From assembly GCA_964420285.1 (NCBI GenBank), contig CAYQTE010000014.1, forward strand, positions 1 to 64,000: a DNA stretch of 64,000 nucleotides, written 5' to 3'. The stretch's first letter is position 1. Each line of letters opens with the position of its first letter. The stretch is from CAYQTE01 sp964420285. GTDB lineage: Bacteria > Planctomycetota > Phycisphaerae > Tepidisphaerales > Tepidisphaeraceae. A model generated the notes under the pieces. It was not told where the DNA came from. It saw only the letters and a list, made by a program, of their open reading frames with translations, and ran no database searches. The position numbers and the translations under genes were made by a program. Positions 27,114 to 35,350 of the stretch are shown one piece after another.

Positions 27114-27650
27114 TTACTGTCTGCCTGACCGGGGAAGGTGCGGACGCACGAGCTCAAAGACCTCATCAACGGCCGCGGCGAGCTTCCGGCCGAATTCGTC
27201 ATCCGCTGGGCCCTCCACGACTTGCAGAAGTTCGCAGTATTTGTCACGCAGGTGATCTGGAATTGGCTGGCCGACTTCCTTCTTCAGTCTGTTGAACTCC
27301 GCAATACTCATCCAATACGCAATTGCAAAATGAATCAGCTTCTGCTTTGCCTCCGCCGCGCCGCGGCCCCAGACGATCTCCGCCTCCAGCAGCTTTGCTT
27401 CCAGTTCGGACTTGATTGCTGCGAATTCCCGCCGGAATGACCCTTGGTTTTCGCTTGATATCATGCCCCTCGTATACAGAATTTCGTCGCGGTAACGCGA
27501 AGCGGCGATGGCAAGCTTCCGAGCGAGATCGAATTCGTACTGACCGTGAAGCTGCTGCTTCCATGTCCGCAACCCAAGTCCGGCGATGACTACCGCAGCG
27601 CCAGCGAGCGATACCTCGATCAAACGAAACACGAACTCGCCGGTGCTCAT
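27114..27650 (-). CDS. Single-pass membrane protein, unknown function
   Basis: The 178-residue product begins MSTGEFVFRLIEVSLAGAAV with one N-terminal transmembrane helix (about residues 8-27), followed by WKQQLHGQYEFDLARKLAIA and a largely helical cytoplasmic domain. Similar small proteins accompany many unrelated genes and I know no function. It is convergent with the Mrr-KOW gene (37 bases between stops). The ATG at 27650 was chosen because the helix begins there; the frame extends into thyX. Confidence 0.55.
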   Translation of the reverse strand: MSTGEFVFRLIEVSLAGAAVVIAGLGLRTWKQQLHGQYEFDLARKLAIAASRYRDEILYTRGMISSENQGSFRREFAAIKSELEAKLLEAEIVWGRGAAEAKQKLIHFAIAYWMSIAEFNRLKKEVGQPIPDHLRDKYCELLQVVEGPADDEFGRKLAAAVDEVFELVRPHLPRSGRQ

Positions 27651-27762
27651 TGGTCCTCCAATCGGCAGTGTGCCAATAACCGCTGGCATTCTACCGGCCA
27701 TTGCCGACTGGGACCATCGCCCAATCTGTCCCCCAGCCGCCTCTCTGATTATCATCCCCCTC

Positions 27763-28650
27763 ATGATTACACCGCCCGACGACATATCGATTGACACCAA
27801 ACCCTTCGACACTCCCATGCACGACGTCATGGACGGCGCGGCCCGCTGGGAAGTCAAAGTCCACGACCACGGCCTGGTCGCGCTCTGCGATGTCATGCCG
27901 CGACTGGCCCCCGAGGGCAAGACGGCCGATTTTGCCATCGTGCAGGCGGCCCGCGTTTCCTATGGCCAGGGCACCAAGCAGGTCAACGAGGATCGCGGGC
28001 TGATCCGCTATCTCGCCCGCCACCGGCACACCACGCCGTTTGAAATGGTCGAACTCAAATTCCACCACGTCATGCCCATCTTCGTCGCACGACAGTGGAT
28101 CCGCCACCGCACCGCCAACGTCAACGAATACTCGGCCCGCTATTCGGTCGTGAAGGATCGGTTTTATCGGCCGGATATCGACTCTGTCCGCAAGCAATCC
28201 CTCGCCAATCGCCAGGGCGGCGAAGAGCCGATAGATCAACTGACGGCCGGTGAATTTCTCGAACATCTGGCCCGCGTCGAGCATCAGTACGCCGAGTACG
28301 AGAAATTCCTGGAAAAAGGCGTCTCGCGCGAATTGGCGCGGATCGGCCTGCCGGTGAGCATTTACACCGAGTGGTATTGGAAGATCGATCTGCACAACCT
28401 CTTTCATTTCCTGTCGCTGCGGATGGACGAGCACGCGCAGCAGGAAATCCGCGATTACGCCAACGCCATGTTCGCGATGGTGCGAAAGATTGTCCCCATC
28501 GCCACCGAGGCGTTTGTCGATTATGAACTGGAGTCGCTGCATTTGTCCCGGCTGGAAATCGAGGCTCTCCGCGGCGACGGCACCATCAACACCACCAACA
28601 AAGGCGAGCAGGCGGAATGGCTAACAAAGAAAAAAAGACTGGGCAAATGA
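27763..28650 (+). CDS. thyX: FAD-dependent thymidylate synthase ThyX
   Basis: ThyX methylates dUMP to dTMP with methylene-tetrahydrofolate and FAD. The 295-residue protein has the signature RHRTANVNEYSARYS (about residues 112-126), preceded by HRHTTPFEMVELKFH and followed by RELARIGLPVSIYTEWYWKI for flavin and dUMP binding. It is longer than typical ThyX (about 220-250) because of an N-terminal extension; an ATG at 27814 would shorten it. The stop overlaps the next gene by 34 bases. It fits metabolically with dcd and nrdJ nearby. Confidence 0.93.
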   Translation: MITPPDDISIDTKPFDTPMHDVMDGAARWEVKVHDHGLVALCDVMPRLAPEGKTADFAIVQAARVSYGQGTKQVNEDRGLIRYLARHRHTTPFEMVELKFHHVMPIFVARQWIRHRTANVNEYSARYSVVKDRFYRPDIDSVRKQSLANRQGGEEPIDQLTAGEFLEHLARVEHQYAEYEKFLEKGVSRELARIGLPVSIYTEWYWKIDLHNLFHFLSLRMDEHAQQEIRDYANAMFAMVRKIVPIATEAFVDYELESLHLSRLEIEALRGDGTINTTNKGEQAEWLTKKKRLGK

Positions 28651-29498
28651 GCGAACAAATCCTCGGCAACGACGTCGCCGGCCACCCCCAGAACGGCACG
28701 CCGGATTTCGCCGATCTCTGGCGGATCTTCCGCCTCATGTCCGAATTCGTCGAGGGATTCGAGATGATGGCGCCGGTCGGTCCGGCTGTGTCCATCTTCG
28801 GCAGCGCCCGCTCGCGGCCGGACGATCCCTCTTATGAGGCCGCCCGACGCACCGCCGAACTGCTCGGCAACGCCGGTTTCGGCATCATCACCGGCGGCGG
28901 TCCGGGCATCATGGAAGCCGCCAATCTCGGCGCCACCGACGCTGGAGTCACCAGCGTCGGGCTGAACATCTCGCTGCCCCAGGAGCAGCAGGCCAACCGT
29001 TACCAGACCATCAGCGTCGACTTCCATTATTTCTACGTCCGCAAGGTGATGTTCGTAAAATACTCCAGCGCCTTCGTCTGCTTCCCCGGCGGATTCGGCA
29101 CGCTCGACGAATTCTTCGAAACCATCACGCTCATCCAGACCATGAAGACCGCCGTCGCCCCCGTGGTGTTGTATTCGTCGGCCCACTGGGGCGGGCTGAT
29201 TTCGTGGATGAAGGAACACGTCCGCTCGACATTCACCGACGCCCAGGACTTGGACATCTTCCGCGTCGTCGACACCCCCGAACAAGCGGCCGAAGTTGTC
29301 ATCCAGGGCGTGATCCGGCCCTGGTGGAGCCCGCCCGACAAGAAACTGGCCGCCCTGGCCGCCCGCGCCGCCGCCCGCGGCCTCACCCGCGGCCCCACGG
29401 CCAACTTCGCCATCAGCACCGAAGGCACGCGCTACGGTGTGCGACCGCGTCCGTCGAAGAAGCGTGTCGCCAAGCCCGCCAAACGCCCCACCCAATAG
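28617..29498 (+). CDS. LOG-family nucleotide 5'-monophosphate nucleosidase
   Basis: This 293-residue Rossmann-fold protein carries FGSARSRPDD, ITGGGPGIMEAANLGA and the hallmark PGGFGTLDEFFE. These are the LOG/YgdH-type motifs that cleave the N-glycosidic bond of nucleotide monophosphates (TIGR00730 family, formerly called lysine decarboxylase). A basic alanine/lysine tail after about residue 260 is unusual. It overlaps thyX by 34 bases and a second ATG lies at 28647. It may salvage nucleotides or clear damaged ones. Confidence 0.85.
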   Translation: MANKEKKTGQMSEQILGNDVAGHPQNGTPDFADLWRIFRLMSEFVEGFEMMAPVGPAVSIFGSARSRPDDPSYEAARRTAELLGNAGFGIITGGGPGIMEAANLGATDAGVTSVGLNISLPQEQQANRYQTISVDFHYFYVRKVMFVKYSSAFVCFPGGFGTLDEFFETITLIQTMKTAVAPVVLYSSAHWGGLISWMKEHVRSTFTDAQDLDIFRVVDTPEQAAEVVIQGVIRPWWSPPDKKLAALAARAAARGLTRGPTANFAISTEGTRYGVRPRPSKKRVAKPAKRPTQ

Positions 29499-29580
29499 GC
29501 CGACCTTGATTCATCCCGCCGGGGCATTTAGTCTCTAGCCGTCAAGGCTGTTGGCAGCGGCGATTTTTTTCGGGTGATCG

Positions 29581-30903
29581 ATGAGCCATCGAACGGTCGG
29601 AGTATGCATTCTCGGCGGCGGCGTGGTCGCCAGCGGAACCATCGCCATCCTGCGCCAGCAGGCCGATCTGCTCCGCCAGCGCACCGGCGTCAGCTTCGAC
29701 ATCCGCCACGTCATCGTCCGCGATCCGCATAAACCCCGATCCTTCGACCTTCCCGTCGCCACCGATGCCGCCGCCGCCATCGCCGATCCGCGCACCGATA
29801 TCGTCGTCGAACTCATCGGCGGCCTGGATGTCGCCGATCGCTGCATTCAACAGGCCCTCTCACTGGGCAAGCCGGTCGTCACCGCCAACAAAAGCCTCCT
29901 GGCCGCTCGCGGGCCGCAACTCTTCGCACTCGCCCGCCAGCACAACACCTGCCTCGCCTTTGAAGCCAGTTGTGCCGGCGGAATCCCCATCATCGCCGCC
30001 CTCTCGCACGGCCTGGTCGCCAATCGCATCGACGCTCTCACCGGCATCGTCAACGGAACCTGCAATTTCATCCTCACCCAAATGTCCCGCAACGGCTGGA
30101 GCTATTCCCACGCCCTGGCCGAGGCCCAGAAAGCCGGCCTGGCCGAGGCCGATCCCGCCCTGGACGTTTCCGGCCGTGATGCCGCACAAAAACTGGCGCT
30201 GCTGGCCAGCCTGGCCTTTAACGTTCGCGTCCGCGAGGAAGACATCCACATCGAAGGCATCGACCGCCTTGACGAAGCGGATATCCGTTTCGCCGGCGAG
30301 ATGAATTACGTCATCAAGCTCCTGGCGATCGCCCGCCGTCACGCCGATACCATCAGCCTGCGCGTGCATCCATCCCTGGTCCATCGCGATAACGTGCTGG
30401 CCGAGGTCTCCGGCAGCTTCAACGCCGTCAGCGTCTGGGGCCACGCGCTGGGTCACGCGCTGTTTTACGGCCGGGGCGCCGGCCAGTCCCCCACCGCCAG
30501 CGCCGTCGTCGCCGACCTGGTCAGCGTGGCCCTGGGCCTCACCAAACTGGCGTTTACGCAATTGAACATCTATCCCGACCAGATCGCACCGGCCAAGATT
30601 CTGCCGTTTGACCAGCTTTCCAGCCGGTATTATTTCCGACTCGCCGCCCGCGACGAGCCGGGCGTCATGGCCCAGATCACGCGAATCCTCGGCGAACATC
30701 GCATCAGCCTGGCCGCCATCTCGCAGCACGAATCGGGCGACGCCCGCGCCGTGCCGGTGGTCATCACCACGCACCTTGCCCGCGAGGGCGCCGTGGCGGC
30801 GGCCCTGGCGGAGATCGACCGCCTCCCGTCCATCATGCCCCCGACCGTCTGCCTCCGCATCGTCGATTCGCCAAAGGAATTCGCCGCCGCCGACGGCCTG
30901 TGA
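29581..30903 (+). CDS. hom: Homoserine dehydrogenase
   Basis: The 440-residue enzyme reduces aspartate semialdehyde to homoserine, the branch point to threonine and methionine. Motifs: nucleotide-binding GVCILGGGVVASGTIAIL (N-terminus), VTANKSLLA, GIVNGTCNFILTQM and AEADPALDVSGRDAAQKLAL of the catalytic domain. The C-terminal ACT domain (about residues 345-425) contains ARDEPGVMAQITRILGEH and likely gives threonine feedback control. It lies 15 bases upstream of the phosphoglycerate-mutase-like gene on the same strand, probably an operon. Confidence 0.94.
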   Translation: MSHRTVGVCILGGGVVASGTIAILRQQADLLRQRTGVSFDIRHVIVRDPHKPRSFDLPVATDAAAAIADPRTDIVVELIGGLDVADRCIQQALSLGKPVVTANKSLLAARGPQLFALARQHNTCLAFEASCAGGIPIIAALSHGLVANRIDALTGIVNGTCNFILTQMSRNGWSYSHALAEAQKAGLAEADPALDVSGRDAAQKLALLASLAFNVRVREEDIHIEGIDRLDEADIRFAGEMNYVIKLLAIARRHADTISLRVHPSLVHRDNVLAEVSGSFNAVSVWGHALGHALFYGRGAGQSPTASAVVADLVSVALGLTKLAFTQLNIYPDQIAPAKILPFDQLSSRYYFRLAARDEPGVMAQITRILGEHRISLAAISQHESGDARAVPVVITTHLAREGAVAAALAEIDRLPSIMPPTVCLRIVDSPKEFAAADGL

Positions 30904-30918
30904 CTTCACCCCTTCATC

Positions 30919-32115
30919 ATGAAATACGCCATCATCATCCCCGACGGTGCCGCCGATGAACCCCTCCCGCAACTGGCCGGCAAAACGCCCCTGGAAGCCG
31001 CCAACATCCCCAACATGGATCGCATCGCCACCACCGGCCGGCAGGGCACTGCGCAAACCGTTCCCGACGGTTTCGAGAGCGGCAGCGATGTCGCCATCAT
31101 GTGCCTGCTCGGCTACGACCCGGCGAAATTCCACACCGGCCGTGCCCCCCTCGAAGCCGCCGCACAACGAATCCCACTCGCTCCCACCGATTGGGTCTTC
31201 CGCTGTAATCTGGTCACGACGTCCGACGGTCTGATGAAGGACCACTCTGCCGGTGGCATCGGCGATGCCGAGGCACAAAAGCTCATCCGCGATCTGGAAA
31301 AATCGCTTCATCTGGCCGGCTGGGAGTTTTATACAGGTGTAAGCTATCGCAATCTCCTGGTCTATCGCGGCGGTGAGACGTTCGACCTTGCCACCATCCC
31401 GCCCCACGAAATCCCCGAGCAGCCCATCGCCAAACACCTCCCGCGCGGCAAGGGCAGTCAGATTCTCCGCGATATCATGGAATCCTCCCAGCGACTCTTC
31501 GCCGAGCACGAGATCAACCAGGTCCGCCGCGAAACCGGCCACAACCCCGCCACCCAGGTCTGGCTCTGGGGACAGGGCCACGCTCCGGCCATGCCCAAAT
31601 TCCGCGACCGCTTCCACGTCAACTCCGGCTGCATGATCACCGGCGTCGATCTGCTCCGCGGTCTGGCCGTGTTGCTCGGCTGGGACGTCCGCGAAGTCGC
31701 CGGCATGACCAGTTTCCACGATACCAACTACGCCGAACAGGGCCGGGTCACGGCCGAAATGCTCGACAAATACGACCTGGTCTTCTCCCACATCGAGGCC
31801 CCCGACGAAGCCTCGCACCAGGCCGATTTCCGCACCAAGGTACAGTCCATCGAGCACATCGACAAATACATCGTCGGCCCGGTCCTGGAGAAGCTGAAAA
31901 CCTTCGACGAGTGGCGCATCCTGGTCATGCCCGACCACCCCACCAACATCGCCACCCGCCGCCACGGCCGCTCGCCCACCCCCTTCGCCATGGCCGGCAC
32001 CCGCGTCAGCGGCATCGTCCAACTCCCCTACAACGAGCGCAACGCCGCTTCAACTGGCCTTGCCATCACCCACGGCCACGAACTGATGGACTATTTCCTG
32101 CACGCAGGAGCGTAG
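30919..32115 (+). CDS. ApgM-like phosphoglycerate mutase / proposed homoserine kinase
   Basis: The 398-residue protein belongs to the alkaline-phosphatase superfamily, archaeal-type cofactor-independent phosphoglycerate mutase group. It starts MKYAIIIPDGAADEPLPQL, with metal ligands in PDG, a serine region GSDVAIMCLLGYDP, and C-terminal DEASHQADFRTKVQSIEHID and MPDHPTNIATRRHG. A subfamily found beside homoserine dehydrogenase is annotated as proposed homoserine kinase where classical ThrB is missing. The adjacency to hom supports that role here; 2,3-bisphosphoglycerate-independent mutase activity is the alternative. Confidence 0.85.
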   Translation: MKYAIIIPDGAADEPLPQLAGKTPLEAANIPNMDRIATTGRQGTAQTVPDGFESGSDVAIMCLLGYDPAKFHTGRAPLEAAAQRIPLAPTDWVFRCNLVTTSDGLMKDHSAGGIGDAEAQKLIRDLEKSLHLAGWEFYTGVSYRNLLVYRGGETFDLATIPPHEIPEQPIAKHLPRGKGSQILRDIMESSQRLFAEHEINQVRRETGHNPATQVWLWGQGHAPAMPKFRDRFHVNSGCMITGVDLLRGLAVLLGWDVREVAGMTSFHDTNYAEQGRVTAEMLDKYDLVFSHIEAPDEASHQADFRTKVQSIEHIDKYIVGPVLEKLKTFDEWRILVMPDHPTNIATRRHGRSPTPFAMAGTRVSGIVQLPYNERNAASTGLAITHGHELMDYFLHAGA

Positions 32116-32180
32116 CGCGCGGGGGGGCCGTTCGTTGCGGCAGAGCCTTCCAGCGGTGGATTTCACTCGCCGGATTGAAG

Positions 32181-32277
32181 ATGACAAGGTGACTTGGTGA
32201 CACGGTGACAAGGTGAAGGAACCACCGCCCCTCGTCTTGTCACCCTGTCACCCTGTCATCCTGTCATCCTGTCATCC
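32181..32277. repeat. Inverted arrays of ggtgaca / tgtcacc units
   Basis: 32181-32216 contains four spaced ggtga(c) units (atgacaaggtgacttggtga and following). 32235-32277 contains two tgtcaccc and three tgtcatcc units. The two arrays are mutually complementary, allowing a long stem-loop. It lies between the mutase-like gene and the sigma factor and may terminate transcription or be a repeat remnant. Confidence 0.65.
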
Positions 32278-32340
32278 GCCGGCCAGGAAAAAAATCTCGG
32301 AATTTCGCGCGCGCAACGCCCGCCAAAAGCGTCTATATAG

Positions 32341-32985
32341 ATGAACGGGAGCGAGCGATTGATCGAAACGGATCAGGTGCTGGTCGAACTCAGCCGCCAA
32401 GGCGACCGCCGGGCGTTTGATGAGATCGTTCGACGCACCGGCAAGTGGATTTACGCGCGCCTCTATCTGGAAACCGGCAATCCCGAACTGGCCGAGGATT
32501 TGACGCAGGATACCTACCTGCTGGCGTGGCGGTGCATCGGGAAGCTGTCGCAAGGGGCATCCATGCGCGGCTGGCTGGCTTCCGTGGCCAATCGCGTGGC
32601 CGTCGATGCCGCACGCCGCCGCCATCGCATAAAACGCGGCGGGTTCCTTCGCATTGTCCCCTTGGGCAATGCCGAGTCGGAAAGCGCCGCCGCTCGTGAC
32701 AAGGGGTTGTCACCCTCGGAACTGGCCGAACGCCAGGAGCAGGCCGCACGGCTCTTGCTGGCCATGCGTCAGCTCCCCGAGGAATATCGCCAGGTGCTGG
32801 CCCTGCGTTATCTGGCCGGCGCCGACTACAACACCATCGCTCGCCAATTGGCGGTGAGCAATGGTTCATTACGTGGGCTACTTGCACGAGGGCTCGACAC
32901 GCTGCGGCAATACATCGACCCCGAATCCTGCGGGATCGAGACCGCCGATCAAGAGGTGGACAACAATGACGCCGCTCATTCCTGA
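32341..32985 (+). CDS. ECF-family RNA polymerase sigma factor
   Basis: The 214-residue protein has sigma region 2 (RLYLETGNPELAEDLTQDTY, then LLAWRCIGKL, GWLASVANRVAVDAARRR) and region 4 (MRQLPEEYRQVLALRYLAGA, then DYNTIARQLAVSNGSLRGLL as the helix-turn-helix). It directs transcription in response to an envelope signal. Downstream genes include the membrane anti-sigma chimera at 35351, so regulation by that anti-sigma is likely. The stop overlaps an ATG with a strong AGAGGTGG site at 32967, a relic of direct coupling to the next gene. Confidence 0.9.
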   Translation: MNGSERLIETDQVLVELSRQGDRRAFDEIVRRTGKWIYARLYLETGNPELAEDLTQDTYLLAWRCIGKLSQGASMRGWLASVANRVAVDAARRRHRIKRGGFLRIVPLGNAESESAAARDKGLSPSELAERQEQAARLLLAMRQLPEEYRQVLALRYLAGADYNTIARQLAVSNGSLRGLLARGLDTLRQYIDPESCGIETADQEVDNNDAAHS

Positions 32986-33190
32986 CCAACTCCCGACCCC
33001 ATCCGCCGCTCGGCTGGTTCTATCCCCTCCCCTTGTACTCAGGGGGAGGGTGAGGGTGGGGGTCGAATTGGAGAACCGCCCCGCACTCAAAGACCCCTCA
33101 CCCAAACCCTCTCCCCGCTTACAGGGCGAGGGGGAAAGAGCGCAAGTCGCCGGGCATTATCCGTGCCCATCCGTGCCCATCCGTGGTTCA
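32967..33190 (+). other. Coupled start and element-encoded leader upstream of gene 33191
   Basis: An ATG at 32967 with AGAGGTGG 7-14 bases upstream overlaps the sigma-factor stop and reads MTPLIPDQLPT, then without a stop through the 169-bp element into the signal peptide at 33191. Thus the secretin-N protein may really be translated from here with an extra ~75-residue N-terminus. The same start (MTPLIPDQLPT) recurs at 34962. Confidence 0.45.
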
Positions 33191-33191
33191 A
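33023..33191 (+). repeat. 169-bp composite element, copy B
   Basis: Begins tcccctccccttgtactcag, contains acccctcacccaaaccctct and agggcgagggggaaagagcg, and ends with tandem atccgtgcccatccgtgg and ttcaa. Copies C (34012-34180) and D (35112-35280) have the same 169-bp length and nearly the same sequence. Each has two C-rich/G-rich hairpins fused to the right half of the ccacggat element. Confidence 0.85.
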
Positions 33192-33961
33192 TGCTCTTCC
33201 GCTCCGCGTTCGCATTTCTGGCCGTCCTCGTCATGGTCGCCATCTGCCATGCCGCCCAGCCGGCCACCGGGGCCTCTCCTTCCCAATCGGCCGCGACAAC
33301 CTATCCGCACACCATTGACCTGACCGGCACCACGCGACCCGCGGACGATCTCCACTACTTTGCGACGCCGCCGACGCCGGTCATGGTGACGCTGAATTAC
33401 ACGGGCACATCGATCGAGGAAGTGCTGAACGATCTGTCCAGAAAAACGGGATATATCTTCGTCAAGACGGCGCCGGTGGGAGGCAGGATCACTCTGCGAT
33501 CCGAAAAGCCGGTCTCCAGCGACGAAATGCTCCCGTTTCTCGACGCCGCCCTCGAGGCCGACGACTACGGGGTGCTGCCAATGGGCCGCGTCCTAGTGAT
33601 CGACACCCGGATCGACCTTACCTTTATTGGCCTATCCGGTCCGGCCTTTCGCATCGGCACCGATCCGGACCAGATCCCCGACACCGACAACGTGATTGCC
33701 CATCAGATCATCCCCGTAAAGAACCTCCCCGCGGATCAACTGCTGAAGGAGCTCCGCTCGTCGGTGCCGGATATCAATGTCGACGCTCCCGATTACACCA
33801 CACCGCCGTCCGGCAACCTGATAATTGCCAACGATACACCCCACAACGTCAGGCGCGTCCTCCAGGCGGTTCGGAACCTGGACAAGCCGCCGACAACCGG
33901 CCCGACAACGACTCCCGCCACCATGCCGCACGCAGAAAGCGGATCGCGAGGTGGACAATGA
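33191..33961 (+). CDS. Secretin N-domain (STN-like) exported protein
   Basis: The 256-residue protein begins with a signal peptide (MLFRSAFAFLAVLVMVAICH, cleavage near AAQ). An N0/N1-type domain follows (about residues 60-125: TSIEEVLNDLSRKTGYIFVK, then SSDEMLPFLDAALEADDYG). A NolW-like secretin_N domain follows (about 165-240: VIAHQIIPVKNLPADQLLKE, then NLIIANDTPHNVRRVLQAV). These are the ring-forming modules of GspD/PilQ secretins, but the outer-membrane barrel is absent. Domains of this type also appear in planctomycete sigma-linked signalling loci. The next gene's ATG overlaps the stop. Confidence 0.7.
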   Translation: MLFRSAFAFLAVLVMVAICHAAQPATGASPSQSAATTYPHTIDLTGTTRPADDLHYFATPPTPVMVTLNYTGTSIEEVLNDLSRKTGYIFVKTAPVGGRITLRSEKPVSSDEMLPFLDAALEADDYGVLPMGRVLVIDTRIDLTFIGLSGPAFRIGTDPDQIPDTDNVIAHQIIPVKNLPADQLLKELRSSVPDINVDAPDYTTPPSGNLIIANDTPHNVRRVLQAVRNLDKPPTTGPTTTPATMPHAESGSRGGQ

Positions 33962-34011
33962 TGCCGCGTAACCATAAGGAATGCCCGACGTTGTCGCCGG
34001 CTCCGCTCTTT

Positions 34012-34180
34012 TCCCCTCCCCTTGTACTCAGGGGGAGGGTGAGGGTGGGGGTTAATTCGCAGAACCGCCCCGCATTCAAAGACCCCTCACCCCAACCCTC
34101 TCCCCGGGTACAGGGCGAGGGGGAAAGAGCGCGAGCCGCCGGGCATTATCCGTGCCCATCCGTGCCCATCCGTGGTTCAA
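34012..34180 (+). repeat. 169-bp composite element, copy C
   Basis: Nearly identical to copy D and close to copy B over the full 169 bp, from tcccctccccttgtactcag to ccgtggttcaa. It lies in the 5' part of the second secretin-N gene and is open in the same reading frame. Confidence 0.85.
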
Positions 34181-34965
34181 TCCTCTTCCGCTCCGCCGCC
34201 GCATTTTTCGTCGCTCTCATCATGGTCGCGATCACGTACGCGGCCGAGCCAACAACGATGCCGCAATTGCTCCCCGATGGCCCCGCAACAACCACCGGCA
34301 CCGGCATCGCCGCTCCCACCACCGTGATCGCGGTACATTTCAGGAACGCCTCCATCAGCCAGGTTCTGGATGATCTGTCCGCCAAGGGAGGATTCACCAT
34401 CGTCAAACTTGCCCCGGTCTCGGGCAGGATCACGCTCCAGAGCCCCAATCCTATTCCCCGGGACGATATTCCGGCCATGCTCGACATGGCGCTGCAAGTC
34501 GACGGCTGGGGCGTGCTGCGGCAGGGTGACACATTGACCATCGATACCCTCGACAACCTGCCGAAAAACCGCTTCGCTCGCCCCGCGTCCTCGCTGCCGG
34601 GCAAGCCACCCCCCACAACCATGTTGACTCTCAATTTCCACAACGTGGCGCCCGATGCGGTTTTGAGCTACGTGGCGGAGAAGTCCGGATATATCGTCAT
34701 CAAGAAGGTACTCATCCCCGGCCGCGTCACTTGCGCATCGCCGCAACCTGTTTCGTCCGACGATATCGGGGCTGTGCTCGGCATCGCGCTGGCGCCCGAC
34801 GGCGTTGGCGTGGTGCAGGTGGGCAATATCCTGATCTGCGACACCATCGCCAATCTGCCTGGCGATCTTGACGATTATTCTCCGGCCGCGACAACCCTGC
34901 CCGCCGCGGCTTCCCACGCCGCCCCAACCACCTCGGCCACCGGCCCACGAGGTGGACAACGATGA
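34162..34965 (+). CDS. Exported protein with two STN-like domains
   Basis: From a GTG at 34162 the 267-residue product begins VPIRGSILFRSAAAFFVALI, a good signal peptide (cleavage near TYAAEP). Two tandem N0/N1-like domains follow: VHFRNASISQVLDDLSAKGG with GRITLQSPNPIPRDDIPAM, and LNFHNVAPDAVLSYVAEKSG with GRVTCASPQPVSSDDIGAV. It is paralogous to the preceding gene. Where that gene has its ATG, this copy has ATC, so the true start is uncertain: ATG 33958 (preceded by GAGGTGG and overlapping the previous stop, reading through the repeat), GTG 34162, or ATG 34222. Confidence 0.6.
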   Translation: MPIRGSILFRSAAAFFVALIMVAITYAAEPTTMPQLLPDGPATTTGTGIAAPTTVIAVHFRNASISQVLDDLSAKGGFTIVKLAPVSGRITLQSPNPIPRDDIPAMLDMALQVDGWGVLRQGDTLTIDTLDNLPKNRFARPASSLPGKPPPTTMLTLNFHNVAPDAVLSYVAEKSGYIVIKKVLIPGRVTCASPQPVSSDDIGAVLGIALAPDGVGVVQVGNILICDTIANLPGDLDDYSPAATTLPAAASHAAPTTSATGPRGGQR

Positions 34966-35021
34966 CGCCACTGATACCTGACCAGCTCCCGACCTGCACC
35001 AACTCAACGCTCAAGCGGAGC

Positions 35022-35322
35022 AAATGCGATTTGACCACGGATTACACGGATAAACACGGATCAGATTGGGGCCATTCTTCTTATCCGCGCCCATCCCGCG
35101 ATTGCCTCTTGTCCCCTCCCCTTGTACTCAGGGGGAGGGTAAGGGTGGGGGTCGATTCGCAGAACCGCCCCGCATTCAAAGACCCCTCACCCCAACCCTC
35201 TCCCCGAGTACAGGGCGAGGGGGAAAGAGCGCGAGCCGCCGGGCATTATCCGTGCCCATCCGTGCCCATCCGTGGTTCAATTCTTCTCTGCGTCCTCCGC
35301 GTCTCTGCGGTTAATCCTGAAT
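35022..35322 (+). repeat. Dispersed 'ccacggat' element, copy 3, split by C-rich element
   Basis: The left half (35022-35105) carries aaatgcgatttgaccacgg and cacggataaacacggat, matching copy 2 read in reverse. The right half (35244-35322) carries atccgtgcccatccgtgg and tctctgcgtcctccgcgtct. The two C-rich hairpins (35112-35235) sit between them, as if one repeat family had inserted into the other. Confidence 0.7.
35112..35280 (+). repeat. 169-bp composite element, copy D
   Basis: Third copy, nearly identical to copy C. It differs mainly by single bases in the left hairpin tail (gtaagggtggggg) and right hairpin (ccccgagtacagg). Confidence 0.85.
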
Positions 35323-35350
35323 TTCCCCCCGGCACCTTTCGAGGTACACC

